From Ferrovibrio sp046294345 (GTDB lineage: Bacteria > Pseudomonadota > Alphaproteobacteria > Ferrovibrionales > Ferrovibrionaceae), in assembly GCA_046294345.1 (NCBI GenBank), contig JBKBJT010000012.1:1-64000 (forward strand): a DNA stretch of 64,000 nt, in the 5' to 3' direction. The position numbers were made by a program, and so were the translations under genes. The notes under the pieces are model-generated. The model made no database searches, had not been told where the DNA came from, and worked only from the letters and a program-made list of their open reading frames with translations. The number at the start of each line of letters is the position of its first letter. The first letter of the stretch is position 1. Of the stretch, positions 8,221 to 19,596 are shown one piece after another.

Positions 8221-9996
8221 TCAGATGTCCGCGTATTCGTGCGTTTCCGCCTTGCCGCCGGGATGGGTCACGGCGCCGTCATGGGCATCGCCCACGGTCT
8301 GGGCGTATTTCCACAGCGCACCCGACTGGTAGTCGGTCTTGCGCGGCTTCCACTTCTTCTTCCGCGCCGCCATCTCCTTGGCCGAGACGTCGACGCTGAG
8401 CACACCCTTCACCGCGTCGATGGTGATGATGTCGCCGGTCTTGATCAGGCCGATCGGCCCGCCGACCGCTGCTTCCGGCCCCACATGGCCAACGCAGAAG
8501 CCGCGCGTGCCGCCCGAGAAACGCCCGTCGGTGATCAGCGCCACCTTCTCGCCCATGCCCTGGCCGTAGATCGCCGAGGTGGTGGAGAGCATCTCGCGCA
8601 TGCCCGGGCCGCCCTTCGGGCCTTCGTAGCGGATGACGATCACGTCGCCTTCCTTGTACTTCTTCGCCTGCACGGCCTCGAACGCGGCCTCTTCGCTGTC
8701 GAACACGCGGGCCGGACCCACATGCTTCAGCCGCGCCATGCCCGCCACCTTCACGATGGCGCCGCGCGGCGCGAGGTTGCCCTTCAGGCCAACCACGCCG
8801 CCGGTCGGCGTGATCGGGTTGGTGATCGGGCGCACCACGTCCTGGTCCTTGGGGAACTTCACGCCCTTCAGGTTCTGCTCGATGGTCTTGCCGGTCACGG
8901 TCAGGCAGTCGCCGTGGATATAGCCGCCCTTCATCAGCTCGTTCAGCACCACCTGCACGCCGCCGATCTCGTACATGTCCTTGGCGACGTAACGCCCGCC
9001 GGGCTTGAGGTCGGCGATGTAGGGCGTGGACTTGAAGATCTTGGCCACGTCATCGAGGTCGAACTTGATGCCGGCCTCATGGGCAATCGCCGGCAGATGC
9101 AGCGCGCCGTTGGTCGAACCGCCGGTGGCGGCCACCACGCGGGCGGCATTCTCCAGCGACTTGCGCGTGACGATGTCGCGCGGCCGGATCCCCAGCTTGA
9201 TCAGCTCCATGATCTGCCGGCCCGAGGCCTCGGCATACTGGTCGCGGGTTTCATACGGCGCCGGGGCGCCGGCCGAACCCGGAATGGCCAGGCCGATGGC
9301 TTCCGACACGCAGGCCATGGTGTTGGCGGTGAACTGGCCGCCGCAGGACCCGGCCGAGGGACAGGCCACGCATTCCAGCTCATGCAGGTCCTTGGCGTTC
9401 ATCTTGCCGGCGGCATGCTGGCCCACGGCCTCGAACACGTCGACCACGGTCACATCCTTGCCGCGGAACCGGCCGGGCAGGATCGAGCCGCCATACATGA
9501 AGATGGATGGCACGTTCAGGCGCACCATGGCCATCATCAGACCGGGCAGCGACTTGTCGCAGCCGGCCAGGCCCACCAGCGCGTCGTAGCAATGGCCGCG
9601 CACGGTCAGCTCGGTGGAATCCGCAATCGCCTCGCGGCTGACCAGCGACGACTTCATGCCCTGGTGGCCCATGGCGATGCCGTCGGTGACGGTGATGGTG
9701 GTGAATTCGCGTGGCGTGCCGCCGGCGGCCTTCACGCCCTTCTTCACCGCCTGCGCCTGGCGGCCCAGCGTGATGTTGCAGGGCGCGGCCTCGTTCCAGG
9801 TGGTGACCACGCCGACGAAGGGCTGGTTGATCTCGGCCTCGGTCAGGCCCATGGCGTAGTAATAGCTGCGGTGCGGGGCGCGCTCGGGGCCTTCCGTCAC
9901 ATGCCGGCTCGGCAGGTTGGACTTGTCGAATTTCCCGCCCTTCATCACGGCGCCCTTGTGCTTTTTCGCCGGGGCCTTCTTGGTCTTTTTGGTCAT
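8221..9996 (-). CDS. ilvD: Dihydroxy-acid dehydratase
   Basis: A 591-residue IlvD/EDD family enzyme. It dehydrates 2,3-dihydroxy-3-methylbutanoate and the corresponding pentanoate to the 2-keto acids of valine, leucine and isoleucine. Iron-sulfur cysteines appear in GLAGCDKSLPG and CPSAGSCGGQFTANTM; the C-terminal domain carries DGRFSGGTRGFCVGH. The sequence fits IlvD better than phosphogluconate dehydratase. It has a lysine-rich N-terminal extension (MTKKTKKAPAKKHKGAVMKG) before the conserved SRHVTEGPERAPHRS. No other ilv gene is adjacent, and regulation is not visible. Confidence 0.95.
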   Translation of the reverse strand: MTKKTKKAPAKKHKGAVMKGGKFDKSNLPSRHVTEGPERAPHRSYYYAMGLTEAEINQPFVGVVTTWNEAAPCNITLGRQAQAVKKGVKAAGGTPREFTTITVTDGIAMGHQGMKSSLVSREAIADSTELTVRGHCYDALVGLAGCDKSLPGLMMAMVRLNVPSIFMYGGSILPGRFRGKDVTVVDVFEAVGQHAAGKMNAKDLHELECVACPSAGSCGGQFTANTMACVSEAIGLAIPGSAGAPAPYETRDQYAEASGRQIMELIKLGIRPRDIVTRKSLENAARVVAATGGSTNGALHLPAIAHEAGIKFDLDDVAKIFKSTPYIADLKPGGRYVAKDMYEIGGVQVVLNELMKGGYIHGDCLTVTGKTIEQNLKGVKFPKDQDVVRPITNPITPTGGVVGLKGNLAPRGAIVKVAGMARLKHVGPARVFDSEEAAFEAVQAKKYKEGDVIVIRYEGPKGGPGMREMLSTTSAIYGQGMGEKVALITDGRFSGGTRGFCVGHVGPEAAVGGPIGLIKTGDIITIDAVKGVLSVDVSAKEMAARKKKWKPRKTDYQSGALWKYAQTVGDAHDGAVTHPGGKAETHEYADI

Positions 9997-10070
9997 TGGC
10001 TGGTCCTGTCCCTTGGCAAACTAAAAACCGGACACGGAGCATAGCCAGCGGGCTGGCGGCGGACCAGAGG

Positions 10071-10955
10071 CTAGGTGGTGGCGTCGGCGGGTTTTTTGAC
10101 CTGTTTGCGTCGCAGCAGGGCGGCATTCACCTCGGCGCCGAAAATGAACAGCACGGCCGAGGCGTAGAAGAAGACCAGGGTGACGATCACCCCGCCCAGG
10201 CTGCCATAGGTGGCGCTGTAATTGCCCAGTCGCGCCACATAGAGCGAGAACAGCCCGGCGAGGATCAGCCACAGCACCACGGTGGCCAGCACGCCGGGCA
10301 AAAGATGACGCCATTTCAGGTGCCGGCCGGGCAGCCAGCGATGCAATGCCAGCAGGCCCGCCGTCAGTACCAGCGCGGCAATGCCATAACGGAACAGGCT
10401 GAAGGCCCAGCGTTCGGTATTGCTCAAGGGGAACAGCCAGAGTAGCCCCTGCCAGATCAGCGGCCCCAGCACGATCGCCACCGACAGCAGGATGAAGACG
10501 AAACCGCCCAGCAGGATGGCGCCCAGGTTGCCAAGGCGGATCAGCCACCAGGGCCTCGGCTCGCTGAAGCCGTAGGAACTGTTCAGCGCGATCCGCAGCG
10601 CATCGATCCCGCTGGAGGCCACCCACAGCGCACCGATCAGGCCGAGCGTGAGCAGGCCGCCATCGCGTCGCGCCAGCACTTCATGGATCACCGGGCCCAA
10701 AGTGGCCCCCACATCCTCGGGCAGCAGGTCCAGCATTGCCTGCACGGAGGCCAGGCTGCCGCCATACTCGCCCAGGTAACCGGCAAGGAAGCCGGCCAGG
10801 GCGGCGAGGAAGATCAGGAAGGGAAAAATCGCCAGCAGGCCGGTATAGGCGATATGGCCGGCCAGCTCGAAAGACAGGCTGTTGATCATGGCGCGGCCGG
10901 CGCCATACAGCACTTTCCCGATGAAGACGGTCCAGTTGCGGAACATGGTAAACAT
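10071..10955 (-). CDS. YihY/BrkB family inner-membrane protein
   Basis: A 294-residue protein with about six membrane segments and the family signatures AGHIAYTGLLAIFPFLIFL near the N-terminus and YGSLGGVIVTLVFFYASA near the C-terminus. Members were once called ribonuclease BN, but the family is a set of membrane proteins whose role is unsettled. It sits upstream of ilvD on the same strand with a 74-base gap. The C-terminal tail (RRKQVKKPADATT) is charged and presumably cytoplasmic. Confidence 0.88.
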   Translation of the reverse strand: MFTMFRNWTVFIGKVLYGAGRAMINSLSFELAGHIAYTGLLAIFPFLIFLAALAGFLAGYLGEYGGSLASVQAMLDLLPEDVGATLGPVIHEVLARRDGGLLTLGLIGALWVASSGIDALRIALNSSYGFSEPRPWWLIRLGNLGAILLGGFVFILLSVAIVLGPLIWQGLLWLFPLSNTERWAFSLFRYGIAALVLTAGLLALHRWLPGRHLKWRHLLPGVLATVVLWLILAGLFSLYVARLGNYSATYGSLGGVIVTLVFFYASAVLFIFGAEVNAALLRRKQVKKPADATT

Positions 10956-11053
10956 CTTCGCCGCGCCGACCCGACCGATGCAATGCCCGTTAAGGATGAA
11001 AAAATTAACCGCTCTTTAATGTTTCTTAATGATGTTTTGACAAGGATAGAAAC

Positions 11054-11431
11054 ATGGGCATGCAGGCTGAGATCGTCGTCCCCCGCTATGTCGTCCTGAC
11101 CAGGATGGCCGATAGCTGGATTCCGCGCGCATCCCTCAGCACTGCCGACAGCGCCGAAGCCGAAGCTTTCCGCTGGCGCCGCATCTATGGCCCCGCCCGC
11201 ACCAAGGTGGCCGAGTATCTGATCTCCGAGCGGGCCAGCCCGGATCCCATCACCGTGCCGGCCCTGCCGGTCGAAGTGGCGGAAACGCCGATACGCTACA
11301 TCCGCGCAACGGCTGCCGCCGGCGGCCATATCGGCTGGTACGATGCCGCGCTGCGCGCGATGGCGCTGTATCTGGGCTTCGGCTTTGCCAATCGCGCGAT
11401 GGAACTGCTGATCCTGCTGGCCGCGCGCTAG
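11054..11431 (+). CDS. Hypothetical protein
   Basis: A 125-residue protein I do not recognise. The reading frame is supported by an AAGGA ribosome-binding site 7 bases before the ATG, by an AT-rich upstream region (10986-11050) suitable for a promoter, and by normal codon use. The N-terminal two thirds are mixed and the C-terminal helix (YLGFGFANRAMELLILLAAR) is hydrophobic and could be amphipathic or membrane-associated. It diverges from the BrkB gene and is followed 60 bases later by the AEC transporter on the same strand. Confidence 0.55.
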   Translation: MGMQAEIVVPRYVVLTRMADSWIPRASLSTADSAEAEAFRWRRIYGPARTKVAEYLISERASPDPITVPALPVEVAETPIRYIRATAAAGGHIGWYDAALRAMALYLGFGFANRAMELLILLAAR

Positions 11432-11492
11432 TTTCGGCCTTTCCCCGCTTCCGCTAAAGTCCGGGCAAAATTAGCTTCGCCCGAGTCCCCGC

Positions 11493-12413
11493 ATGCTCTC
11501 CGTCGTCCTCGCCATCGTGCCCATCTTCCTGCTGATCGCCATCGGCGGGGCAATGAAACGCGGTAACTTCCCGGGCGATGCCTTCTGGCCGCTGGCCGAC
11601 AAGGTCACCTACTTCATCTTCTTTCCCGCCCTGCTGGTCGACAACCTGAGCAATGCCAAGCTGGGCGATTTCGACCCCAGCGGCATGCTGGGTGCATTGT
11701 TCGCGGCCCTGCTGCTGCAAGCCGGACTGGTCTATGCCCTGCGTCCGCTGGCGAAGGTGAACGGGCCCGGCTTCACCTCCGTGTTCCAGGGCGCCGTGCG
11801 GTTCAACACCTTCGTCGGCCTGGGCGCCGTGGCGGCGCTGGAAGGCGGTGCCGGCATCACGCTGTTCGCCGTCACCATCGCGCTGGCCATCCCGACCATC
11901 AACGTGATGTGCGTGCTGACGCTGGCCCGCTACGGCGATCACGGCCAGAGCACGAGCTTCAAGGGCCAGGTGATGTTCCTGGTCAAGAATCCGCTGATCA
12001 TCGCCTGCTTGACCGGCATCCTGATGAACGTATTCGACCTTTCCCTGCCGCGCGGGATCGAGCCGGTGTTCAAGATGCTGGGCAGCATGGCCGCCCCCAT
12101 GGGCCTGCTGACCGTGGGCGCCGGCCTGCAATGGGAAGCGGCGAAGAATGCCGGCCGCGCCGTGGGCATCGCCTGCGCGCTGAAGCTGCTGGTCTATCCG
12201 CTGGTGCTGTTCGGCCTCAGCCGGCTGTGGGGCCTCGGTCCGCTGGAAACCAAGGTGCTGGTGCTGTGGGGCGCCATGCCGACAGCCAGCGCCAGCTACA
12301 TCCTCGCCCGCCAGATGGGCGGCGACGCGCCGATGGCAGCCGCCATCGTGACGGCCAGCACCATCCTGGCCTTCGTCACCGTGCCGCTGTTCATGCTGAT
12401 GGCGGGTGTGTAG
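11493..12413 (+). CDS. AEC family transporter
   Basis: A 306-residue protein with about ten hydrophobic segments, typical of the auxin-efflux-carrier superfamily of bacterial secondary transporters. Landmarks are GGAMKRGNFPGDAFWPLADK near the start, AVRFNTFVGLGA in the middle and MPTASASYILARQMGG before the last two helices. Bacterial members move organic acids such as malate or malonate; the substrate here is unknown. It ends 4 bases before the convergent era gene, leaving no room for a separate terminator. Confidence 0.88.
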   Translation: MLSVVLAIVPIFLLIAIGGAMKRGNFPGDAFWPLADKVTYFIFFPALLVDNLSNAKLGDFDPSGMLGALFAALLLQAGLVYALRPLAKVNGPGFTSVFQGAVRFNTFVGLGAVAALEGGAGITLFAVTIALAIPTINVMCVLTLARYGDHGQSTSFKGQVMFLVKNPLIIACLTGILMNVFDLSLPRGIEPVFKMLGSMAAPMGLLTVGAGLQWEAAKNAGRAVGIACALKLLVYPLVLFGLSRLWGLGPLETKVLVLWGAMPTASASYILARQMGGDAPMAAAIVTASTILAFVTVPLFMLMAGV

Positions 12414-12417
12414 CCGC

Positions 12418-13344
12418 TTACTTCTTCGGGAAGTCGAGGCCCATGGCCTCGTAGCGTTCCGGATCGTCGCCCCAGTCCTCGCGCACCTTCACGAACAGGA
12501 ACAGGTGCACGCGACGCTCGAACTGCTCTTCCATGATCTTGCGGGCAAAGGCGCCGATGCGCTTGATCATCTGGCCGCCCTCGCCCAGCACGATCTTCTT
12601 CTGGCCTTCGCGTTCGACATAGATCACCTGGTCGATGCGGGCGGAGCCGTCCTTCTGATCCTTCCAGTTCTCGGTCTCGACCGTGATCGCGTAGGGCAGT
12701 TCGTCATGCAGACTGTGATAGACCTGCTCGCGGGTGATCTCGGCGGCCAGGAAGCGCATCGGCACATCGGCCAGCTGGTCTTCCGGATAGAGCCAGGGCC
12801 CCGGCGGCATGCGGCCGGCAAGGTCGCGCAGCACGTCGTCGACGCCCGTACCCTTCTGCGCCGAGATCATGAAGACGCGCTCGAAGGGATAGGCCTCGCT
12901 CAGCGCCTTGGCCAGGCCGAGCAGCTTTTCGCGCGGCACGGCATCCACCTTGTTCAGTGCCAGCAGAACATGCCCGCGCTTGCGCCCCTGCAGCGCATCC
13001 ACGATGGCGCGGCTTTCGTCGTCGAAGCCGCGTTCGGCATCGACCAGCAGCAATACGGCATCGGCATCGTCAACGCCGCTCCAGGCCGCATTGACCATGG
13101 CGCGGTCGAGCCGGCGCTTTGGCGTGAAGATGCCCGGCGTGTCGAGGAAGATCACCTGCGCATCGCCCTGAACGGCAATCGCGGTGATGCGCGCGCGCGT
13201 CGTCTGCACCTTCTTGGAGACGATCGAGACCTTCGCGCCGACCAGACGGTTCAGCAGCGTGGACTTGCCGGCATTCGGCGCGCCGATGATGGCGACGTAG
13301 CCGCAATGCGGCGTCGCCGGGGGACTGGTATCTGTTTCGCTCAT
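12418..13344 (-). CDS. era: GTPase Era
   Basis: A 308-residue ribosome-assembly GTPase acting on 16S rRNA and the 30S subunit. G1 is GAPNAGKSTLLNRL, the switch region holds TTRARI, G3 is DTPG (FLDTPGIFTPKRRLDRAMV) and G4 is NKVD. The C-terminal KH domain is visible as IYVEREGQKKIVLGEGGQMI. Length matches the family (about 300). Its ATG overlaps the rnc stop by 4 bases, so translation is coupled. In many alphaproteobacteria recO follows era; here a convergent transporter follows instead. Confidence 0.97.
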   Translation of the reverse strand: MSETDTSPPATPHCGYVAIIGAPNAGKSTLLNRLVGAKVSIVSKKVQTTRARITAIAVQGDAQVIFLDTPGIFTPKRRLDRAMVNAAWSGVDDADAVLLLVDAERGFDDESRAIVDALQGRKRGHVLLALNKVDAVPREKLLGLAKALSEAYPFERVFMISAQKGTGVDDVLRDLAGRMPPGPWLYPEDQLADVPMRFLAAEITREQVYHSLHDELPYAITVETENWKDQKDGSARIDQVIYVEREGQKKIVLGEGGQMIKRIGAFARKIMEEQFERRVHLFLFVKVREDWGDDPERYEAMGLDFPKK

Positions 13345-14090
13345 TTCTTTCCGTTTTCAAGCCGGCCCAACAAACGGCCGGCCGCTTCCTGTTCGGCGGC
13401 GCGTTTCGAACCGCCCTGCCCGCGTTCGGGATCGCCGCTGCCTAGCCGCACCGCCACGGTGAAGCGCGGTTCATGCGGCGGACCTTCCTGGCTGACCACA
13501 TCGTATTTCGGCGCCGCCATGCCACGCGCCGCGGCCCATTCCTGCAGGGCCGTCTTGGGATCCTTCGCGGCGCCCCCGGTGACCTCGTCCAGCATCGGGA
13601 TCATGTAACGGCGCACGAATTTCTCGGCCACCCGCATGCCGCCATCGAGATACAGGGCCGCCACCACGGCCTCGCAGGCATCGGCCAGAATCGCCGGCTT
13701 GCCGGCGCCGCCGGAATCGCGCTCGGAGCGCGAAAGCTGAATGAAATCGCCCAGGCCCAGCGACTGTGCGAACCGCGCCAGGCTGTCCTGCTTGACCAGC
13801 GCATTGTAGCGCAGGGCCAGTTCGCCGGCTTCGGCCTGCGGGAATCGCTCGGCCAGCAGGGTGGCCACCACGAGGCCCAGAACGCGGTCGCCGATGAATT
13901 CCAGGCGGTTGTAATCGCGCATCGCCGGCGGGGCATCCGCTGCTTTCTGCCGCGCGGACTTGGCCCGACTGCGGCGCGGATTGGCCGAAGGGTGCACGAG
14001 GGCTTCTTCCAGCAGCCTGGGGTCGGCAAATTTATGGCCGAGCGTCTGCTGCAATACCTCGAGCGGGGATTTCCGGGTATCTGCCGTCAC
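13341..14090 (-). CDS. rnc: Ribonuclease III
   Basis: About 249 residues. The enzyme cleaves double-stranded RNA in rRNA maturation and mRNA decay. The catalytic signature is RLEFIGDRVLGLVVA, the second acidic set lies in ADACEAVVAALYLDGG, and a C-terminal double-stranded RNA-binding domain (TALQEWAAARGMAAPKYDVV ...GSKRAAEQEAAGRLL) is present. I chose the GTG at 14090, 7 bases after the lepB stop with GAGGC in front; an ATG at 14138 would overlap lepB by 41 bases. The insertion around residues 35-50 (SRAKSARQKAADAP) is longer than in E. coli. Confidence 0.95.
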   Translation of the reverse strand: MTADTRKSPLEVLQQTLGHKFADPRLLEEALVHPSANPRRSRAKSARQKAADAPPAMRDYNRLEFIGDRVLGLVVATLLAERFPQAEAGELALRYNALVKQDSLARFAQSLGLGDFIQLSRSERDSGGAGKPAILADACEAVVAALYLDGGMRVAEKFVRRYMIPMLDEVTGGAAKDPKTALQEWAAARGMAAPKYDVVSQEGPPHEPRFTVAVRLGSGDPERGQGGSKRAAEQEAAGRLLGRLENGKK

Positions 14091-14097
14091 GCCTGCC

Positions 14098-14898
14098 TCA
14101 GTCGATACCCGTGAACATCCGGTCCCAGCGCAGGGCACTGAACCACGTCCACGGCTTCAACAGAGTGGCCGAGGGCTCAATCGAAATCCATCGCACATCC
14201 GCGCGACCGATCAGGTGATCCGACGGCACGTAGCCCACGCCGCCAACTTCAAGCGGCACACGGCTGTCCTGCGAGTTGTCGCGGTTATCGCCCATCATGA
14301 AGTAATGGCCGGGCGGCACGGTATAGACGCCGGTATTGTCGCTGGCGCTGTAAGCATAGAGATCCAGCGTGCGGTAGGTCACGGCCGGGTTTTTGCCGTC
14401 GCCCGGCAGGGTCTCTTCCCATTGCTGGTTTCGTTCGACCAGGTTGCCGAAGCGGTCGCGGCGCTCGAAATCCTCGACCCGGCGACGCTTCACCGCCTCG
14501 CCATTCAGGTACAGTACACCCTCGCGCATCTGGATCCGGTCGCCCGGTAAGCCGACCAGGCGCTTGATGTAATCCACCGAGGGATCGTGCGGCCAGCGGA
14601 ACACCACCACGTCGCCGCGCTTGGGCTCGGACGCCAGGATGCGGCCCTGGAACAAAGGCGGGCTGAACAGCAGGGAATACCGGCTGTAGCCATAAGCGTA
14701 TTTGGAGACGAAGACATAGTCACCGACCAGCAGGGTCGGCAGCATGGATTCCGAAGGAATATGGAAGGGTTCGTAGGCGATGGTGCGGATGCCGACGGCG
14801 ATCAGCACGGCATAAACGAGGGTGCGGAGGCTGTCCCAGAGTTCCCCGCCACGCGTTTTCGGCTTCCCCACCACCTGCTCCCGATCCATATAAATCAA
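14098..14898 (-). CDS. lepB: Signal peptidase I
   Basis: A 266-residue inner-membrane protease that removes signal peptides from exported proteins. One N-terminal membrane segment (LRTLVYAVLIAVGIRTIAY) precedes the catalytic serine in IPSESMLPTL and the general-base lysine in DYIKRLVGLPGD; MGDNRDNSQDSR is the third conserved box. It is located between acpS and rnc in the usual alphaproteobacterial order. Confidence 0.96.
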   Translation of the reverse strand: MIYMDREQVVGKPKTRGGELWDSLRTLVYAVLIAVGIRTIAYEPFHIPSESMLPTLLVGDYVFVSKYAYGYSRYSLLFSPPLFQGRILASEPKRGDVVVFRWPHDPSVDYIKRLVGLPGDRIQMREGVLYLNGEAVKRRRVEDFERRDRFGNLVERNQQWEETLPGDGKNPAVTYRTLDLYAYSASDNTGVYTVPPGHYFMMGDNRDNSQDSRVPLEVGGVGYVPSDHLIGRADVRWISIEPSATLLKPWTWFSALRWDRMFTGID

Positions 14899-14959
14899 TC
14901 CCTTACGGCCGTTTTTTCCCCAGCCGGGGCTGCATCAAGCCGGCAACCGGCCGGCAAAG

Positions 14960-15394
14960 TCAAGCACCCGCTCCGGTCGGCAATCCGGGGGGTAATATCG
15001 GCCTTGCCGTGATGATGACAATGGCCTGGGCGAGCGGCGGCTCGTCGGTCAGCGAGACATCGATCTGGGCCTCGTGGCCGGGCGGCAGCAGGCTCTGGAG
15101 CTGGGCCAGCGCCCCGCCGGTGAGCGCCATGGAAGGCTTGCCGCTACGCAGGTTGACCACCCCCATATCGCGCCAGAACACCCCCTTGCGGAAGCCGGTG
15201 CCCAGCGCCTTGGAGCAGGCCTCCTTGGCGGCGAAGCGTTTGGCGTAGGATTCGATGCGGGTGCGCTGGCGGCGCTCGGAACGCGCCTTCTCGACCGGCG
15301 TGAAGATCCGGTCGAGGAAGCGGTCGCCGAACCGGGCAATGGTTTGCTCGATGCGACGGATGTCGATCAGGTCGGAGCCCAGGCCGATGATCAT
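14960..15394 (-). CDS. acpS: Holo-[acyl-carrier-protein] synthase
   Basis: A 144-residue phosphopantetheinyl transferase that moves 4'-phosphopantetheine from CoA to ACP. Signature motifs are IGLGSDLIDIRRIEQ (metal-binding Asp) and KRFAAKEACSKALGTG (metal-binding Glu). Length is slightly above the usual 120-135 because of a C-terminal tail ending LPPGLPTGAGA. It starts 11 bases after the pdxJ stop. Confidence 0.95.
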   Translation of the reverse strand: MIIGLGSDLIDIRRIEQTIARFGDRFLDRIFTPVEKARSERRQRTRIESYAKRFAAKEACSKALGTGFRKGVFWRDMGVVNLRSGKPSMALTGGALAQLQSLLPPGHEAQIDVSLTDEPPLAQAIVIITARPILPPGLPTGAGA

Positions 15395-15405
15395 CGCGCC
15401 ATCGC

Positions 15406-16158
15406 TCAGGCCGTGCGGCCGGTGACGCCACGGGCGTCGTTCATCAGGGCGCGCATGCGGCGGATCGCACTGTCCAGGCCGCTGAAGATCGCCTCGCCGA
15501 TCAGGAAATGGCCGATATTGAGTTCGACGATGGTGGGGATCGCCGCAATCGGCGTGACAGTGTCAAAACTCAGGCCGTGGCCGGCATGACATTCCAGGCC
15601 GATGGCCTGGGCATGGGCGGCGGCCTTTTCGATGCGCCGCAATTCAGCGACCTGCGCCTCGCCTTCGGTTTCGCAGTAACGGCCGGTATGCAGTTCGACG
15701 ACCGGGGCGCCCAGTTTCTTCGCGGCGTCGAGCTGGCGCTCGGAAGGTTCGATGAATAGTGACACGCGGATGCCCGCGGCAGACAGCCTCTCGATCATCG
15801 GGGCCAGATGATCATACTGGCCGGCAGCATCAAGACCGCCTTCGGTCGTACGCTCCTCGCGCCGCTCGGGCACGATGCAGCTGGCATGCGGCCGATGGCG
15901 CAAGGCAATAGCGAGCATTTCAGCGGTGGCCGCCATTTCAAGATTCAGCGGCAGGTCGATCTCGGCCATCAGGCGGTCGATATCGCCATCCGAGATGTGA
16001 CGGCGGTCTTCACGCAGATGCGCCGTGATACCGTCGGCACCAGCGGCGGCGGCCTGTTTCGCGGCACGCACGGGATCGGGATGGCGCCCGCCGCGCGCGT
16101 TGCGGATGGTGGCAACGTGATCGATGTTGACGCCCAGACGCAGGATCCGCGAAGTCAT
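15406..16158 (-). CDS. pdxJ: Pyridoxine 5'-phosphate synthase
   Basis: A 250-residue TIM-barrel enzyme that condenses 1-deoxyxylulose 5-phosphate with 3-amino-2-oxopropyl phosphate to make PNP. Family motifs include LRLGVNIDHVATIRNARGG, ITAHLREDRRHI, ASCIVPERREERTTEGG and ELHTGRYCE. The ATG at 16158 is preferred over the GTG at 16167 because AAGGAG lies 8 bases upstream of the former. It lies 20 bases after pyrE and begins the pdxJ-acpS-lepB-rnc-era string. Confidence 0.97.
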   Translation of the reverse strand: MTSRILRLGVNIDHVATIRNARGGRHPDPVRAAKQAAAAGADGITAHLREDRRHISDGDIDRLMAEIDLPLNLEMAATAEMLAIALRHRPHASCIVPERREERTTEGGLDAAGQYDHLAPMIERLSAAGIRVSLFIEPSERQLDAAKKLGAPVVELHTGRYCETEGEAQVAELRRIEKAAAHAQAIGLECHAGHGLSFDTVTPIAAIPTIVELNIGHFLIGEAIFSGLDSAIRRMRALMNDARGVTGRTA

Positions 16159-16178
16159 CGCCGCCACTCCTTCCCCAG

Positions 16179-16766
16179 CTATGCCAGATTGCGCGAGCCG
16201 GGCTTGATCGCCGGCAGCTTCTGCAGTTCAGGCGGCAGCTCATCCTCGCGATAGGCCGGCACCTTGAAGCCGCAGAGCGAAAACAGCGGCACGCCGAGGT
16301 CGACCTCGCCGTCGGAACGGTCGACGATGCAGGAGGCCGCAACGGTGACGCCGCCATGGGCTGCGATGCAGTCGATGCATTCACGGCTGGACTTGCCGGT
16401 GGTGACGACGTCTTCCGCCATCAGCACACGCGCGCCCTTGGGGATATCGAAGCCGCGCCGCAAAGTGAACTTGCCGTCCACCCGCTCGGTGAAGATCGAC
16501 GGCACGCCGAGCTGACGCGCCAGCTCGTAGCCCACGACGACACCGCCCATGGCCGGCGAGCAGACCAGGTCGACCGGCTTCGGACCCAGCTTGGCGCGGA
16601 TCGCGTCGGCCAGCGCCCTGCACAAAGCCTCGGCGCGTTCGGGATGCATCAGCACGCGGGCCGACTGCATGTAGACCGGGCTGTGCAGACCTGAGGTGAG
16701 CAGGAAATGGCCTTCCAGCAGCGCGCCGGAGTCCCGGTAATGCCGTAACACGTCCTCGCGATTCAT
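16179..16766 (-). CDS. pyrE: Orotate phosphoribosyltransferase
   Basis: A 195-residue enzyme converting orotate plus PRPP to OMP in pyrimidine synthesis. The PRPP-binding loop is VLMAEDVVTTGKSSRECI; GHFLLTSGLHSPVYMQ and DLVCSPAMGGVVVGYELARQ are family blocks. Length is typical. The ATG is preceded by a GGGGG ribosome-binding site. It sits between rsh and pdxJ, 23 bases after the rsh stop. Confidence 0.95.
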   Translation of the reverse strand: MNREDVLRHYRDSGALLEGHFLLTSGLHSPVYMQSARVLMHPERAEALCRALADAIRAKLGPKPVDLVCSPAMGGVVVGYELARQLGVPSIFTERVDGKFTLRRGFDIPKGARVLMAEDVVTTGKSSRECIDCIAAHGGVTVAASCIVDRSDGEVDLGVPLFSLCGFKVPAYREDELPPELQKLPAIKPGSRNLA

Positions 16767-16789
16767 GATCCCCCGTTTCTCCGTACTGG

Positions 16790-18961
<2,172 letters not shown>

Positions 18962-19093
18962 TCCTGCCCCGTTCTCCGCCTCCGGCAAACGGTTGTACAT
19001 AAAGAGTTATTTTGATCGAAAAACCGGCGGGGACAAGCCCGCCGGCAGCAGAATTCGGGGAAATCGGCCCGGCTGTGACGCCGGATGCCCGGA

Positions 19094-19480
19094 TCAGGCC
19101 TCTTCGGCCTCGTCGGCGGCTTCCGGACCCTCGTCGCCATCGGCCTCGTCGATCGACATGCCCTCGGCGAGGTCTTCGTTGTCCTGTTGCACGCCGGCCC
19201 ATTCGCCGGACTGCATCAGGGCAGCCATGTTGTCCTCTTCCGGCTCGTCGACCTCGACATGCTTCTGCATGCCGCCGATCATGCGCTGGCGCAGGCCCTC
19301 GATATCCACGGTTTCGTCGGCGATTTCACGCAGGGCAACGACCGGGTTCTTGTCGTTGTCGCGATCCAGCGTCAGGGAAGCGCCCGACGAGATGGCGCGG
19401 GCGCGCTGGGCGGCCAGCAGAACCAGCTCGAAGCGGTTCGGGATCTTGATGACGCAATCTTCGACGGTGACGCGGGCCAT
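19094..19480 (-). CDS. rpoZ: RNA polymerase omega subunit
   Basis: A 128-residue protein with the omega signature MARVTVEDCVIKIPNRFELVLLAAQRARAI split across its first 30 residues. It helps RNA polymerase assembly and, with Rsh nearby, is the partner subunit of ppGpp site 1 in proteobacteria. The second half is strongly acidic (EADGDEGPEAADEAEEA at the end), as in other alphaproteobacterial omegas. Start ATG at 19480 has a GAGG ribosome-binding site. It precedes rsh by about 130 bases. Confidence 0.95.
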   Translation of the reverse strand: MARVTVEDCVIKIPNRFELVLLAAQRARAISSGASLTLDRDNDKNPVVALREIADETVDIEGLRQRMIGGMQKHVEVDEPEEDNMAALMQSGEWAGVQQDNEDLAEGMSIDEADGDEGPEAADEAEEA

Positions 19481-19596
19481 GGTTTACCCTCGGTAAAATC
19501 GGCAGCGGAAAGCGGGAGCGCGCTTATTAAGGGCGATTCCCGACGGATGCAAGTGCCTATACAAGCAGAAAACGCCCCCGAAACCCAAGAAAATCA

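Noticed and set aside
8239..10044. 601-codon open frame opposite ilvD
   Set aside because: Low-complexity, domain-free shadow frame; ilvD is certain.
19483..19497. TTTACC-CTC-GGTAAA near the rpoZ start
   Set aside because: Six-base arms overlapping the ribosome-binding region are too short to claim an operator.
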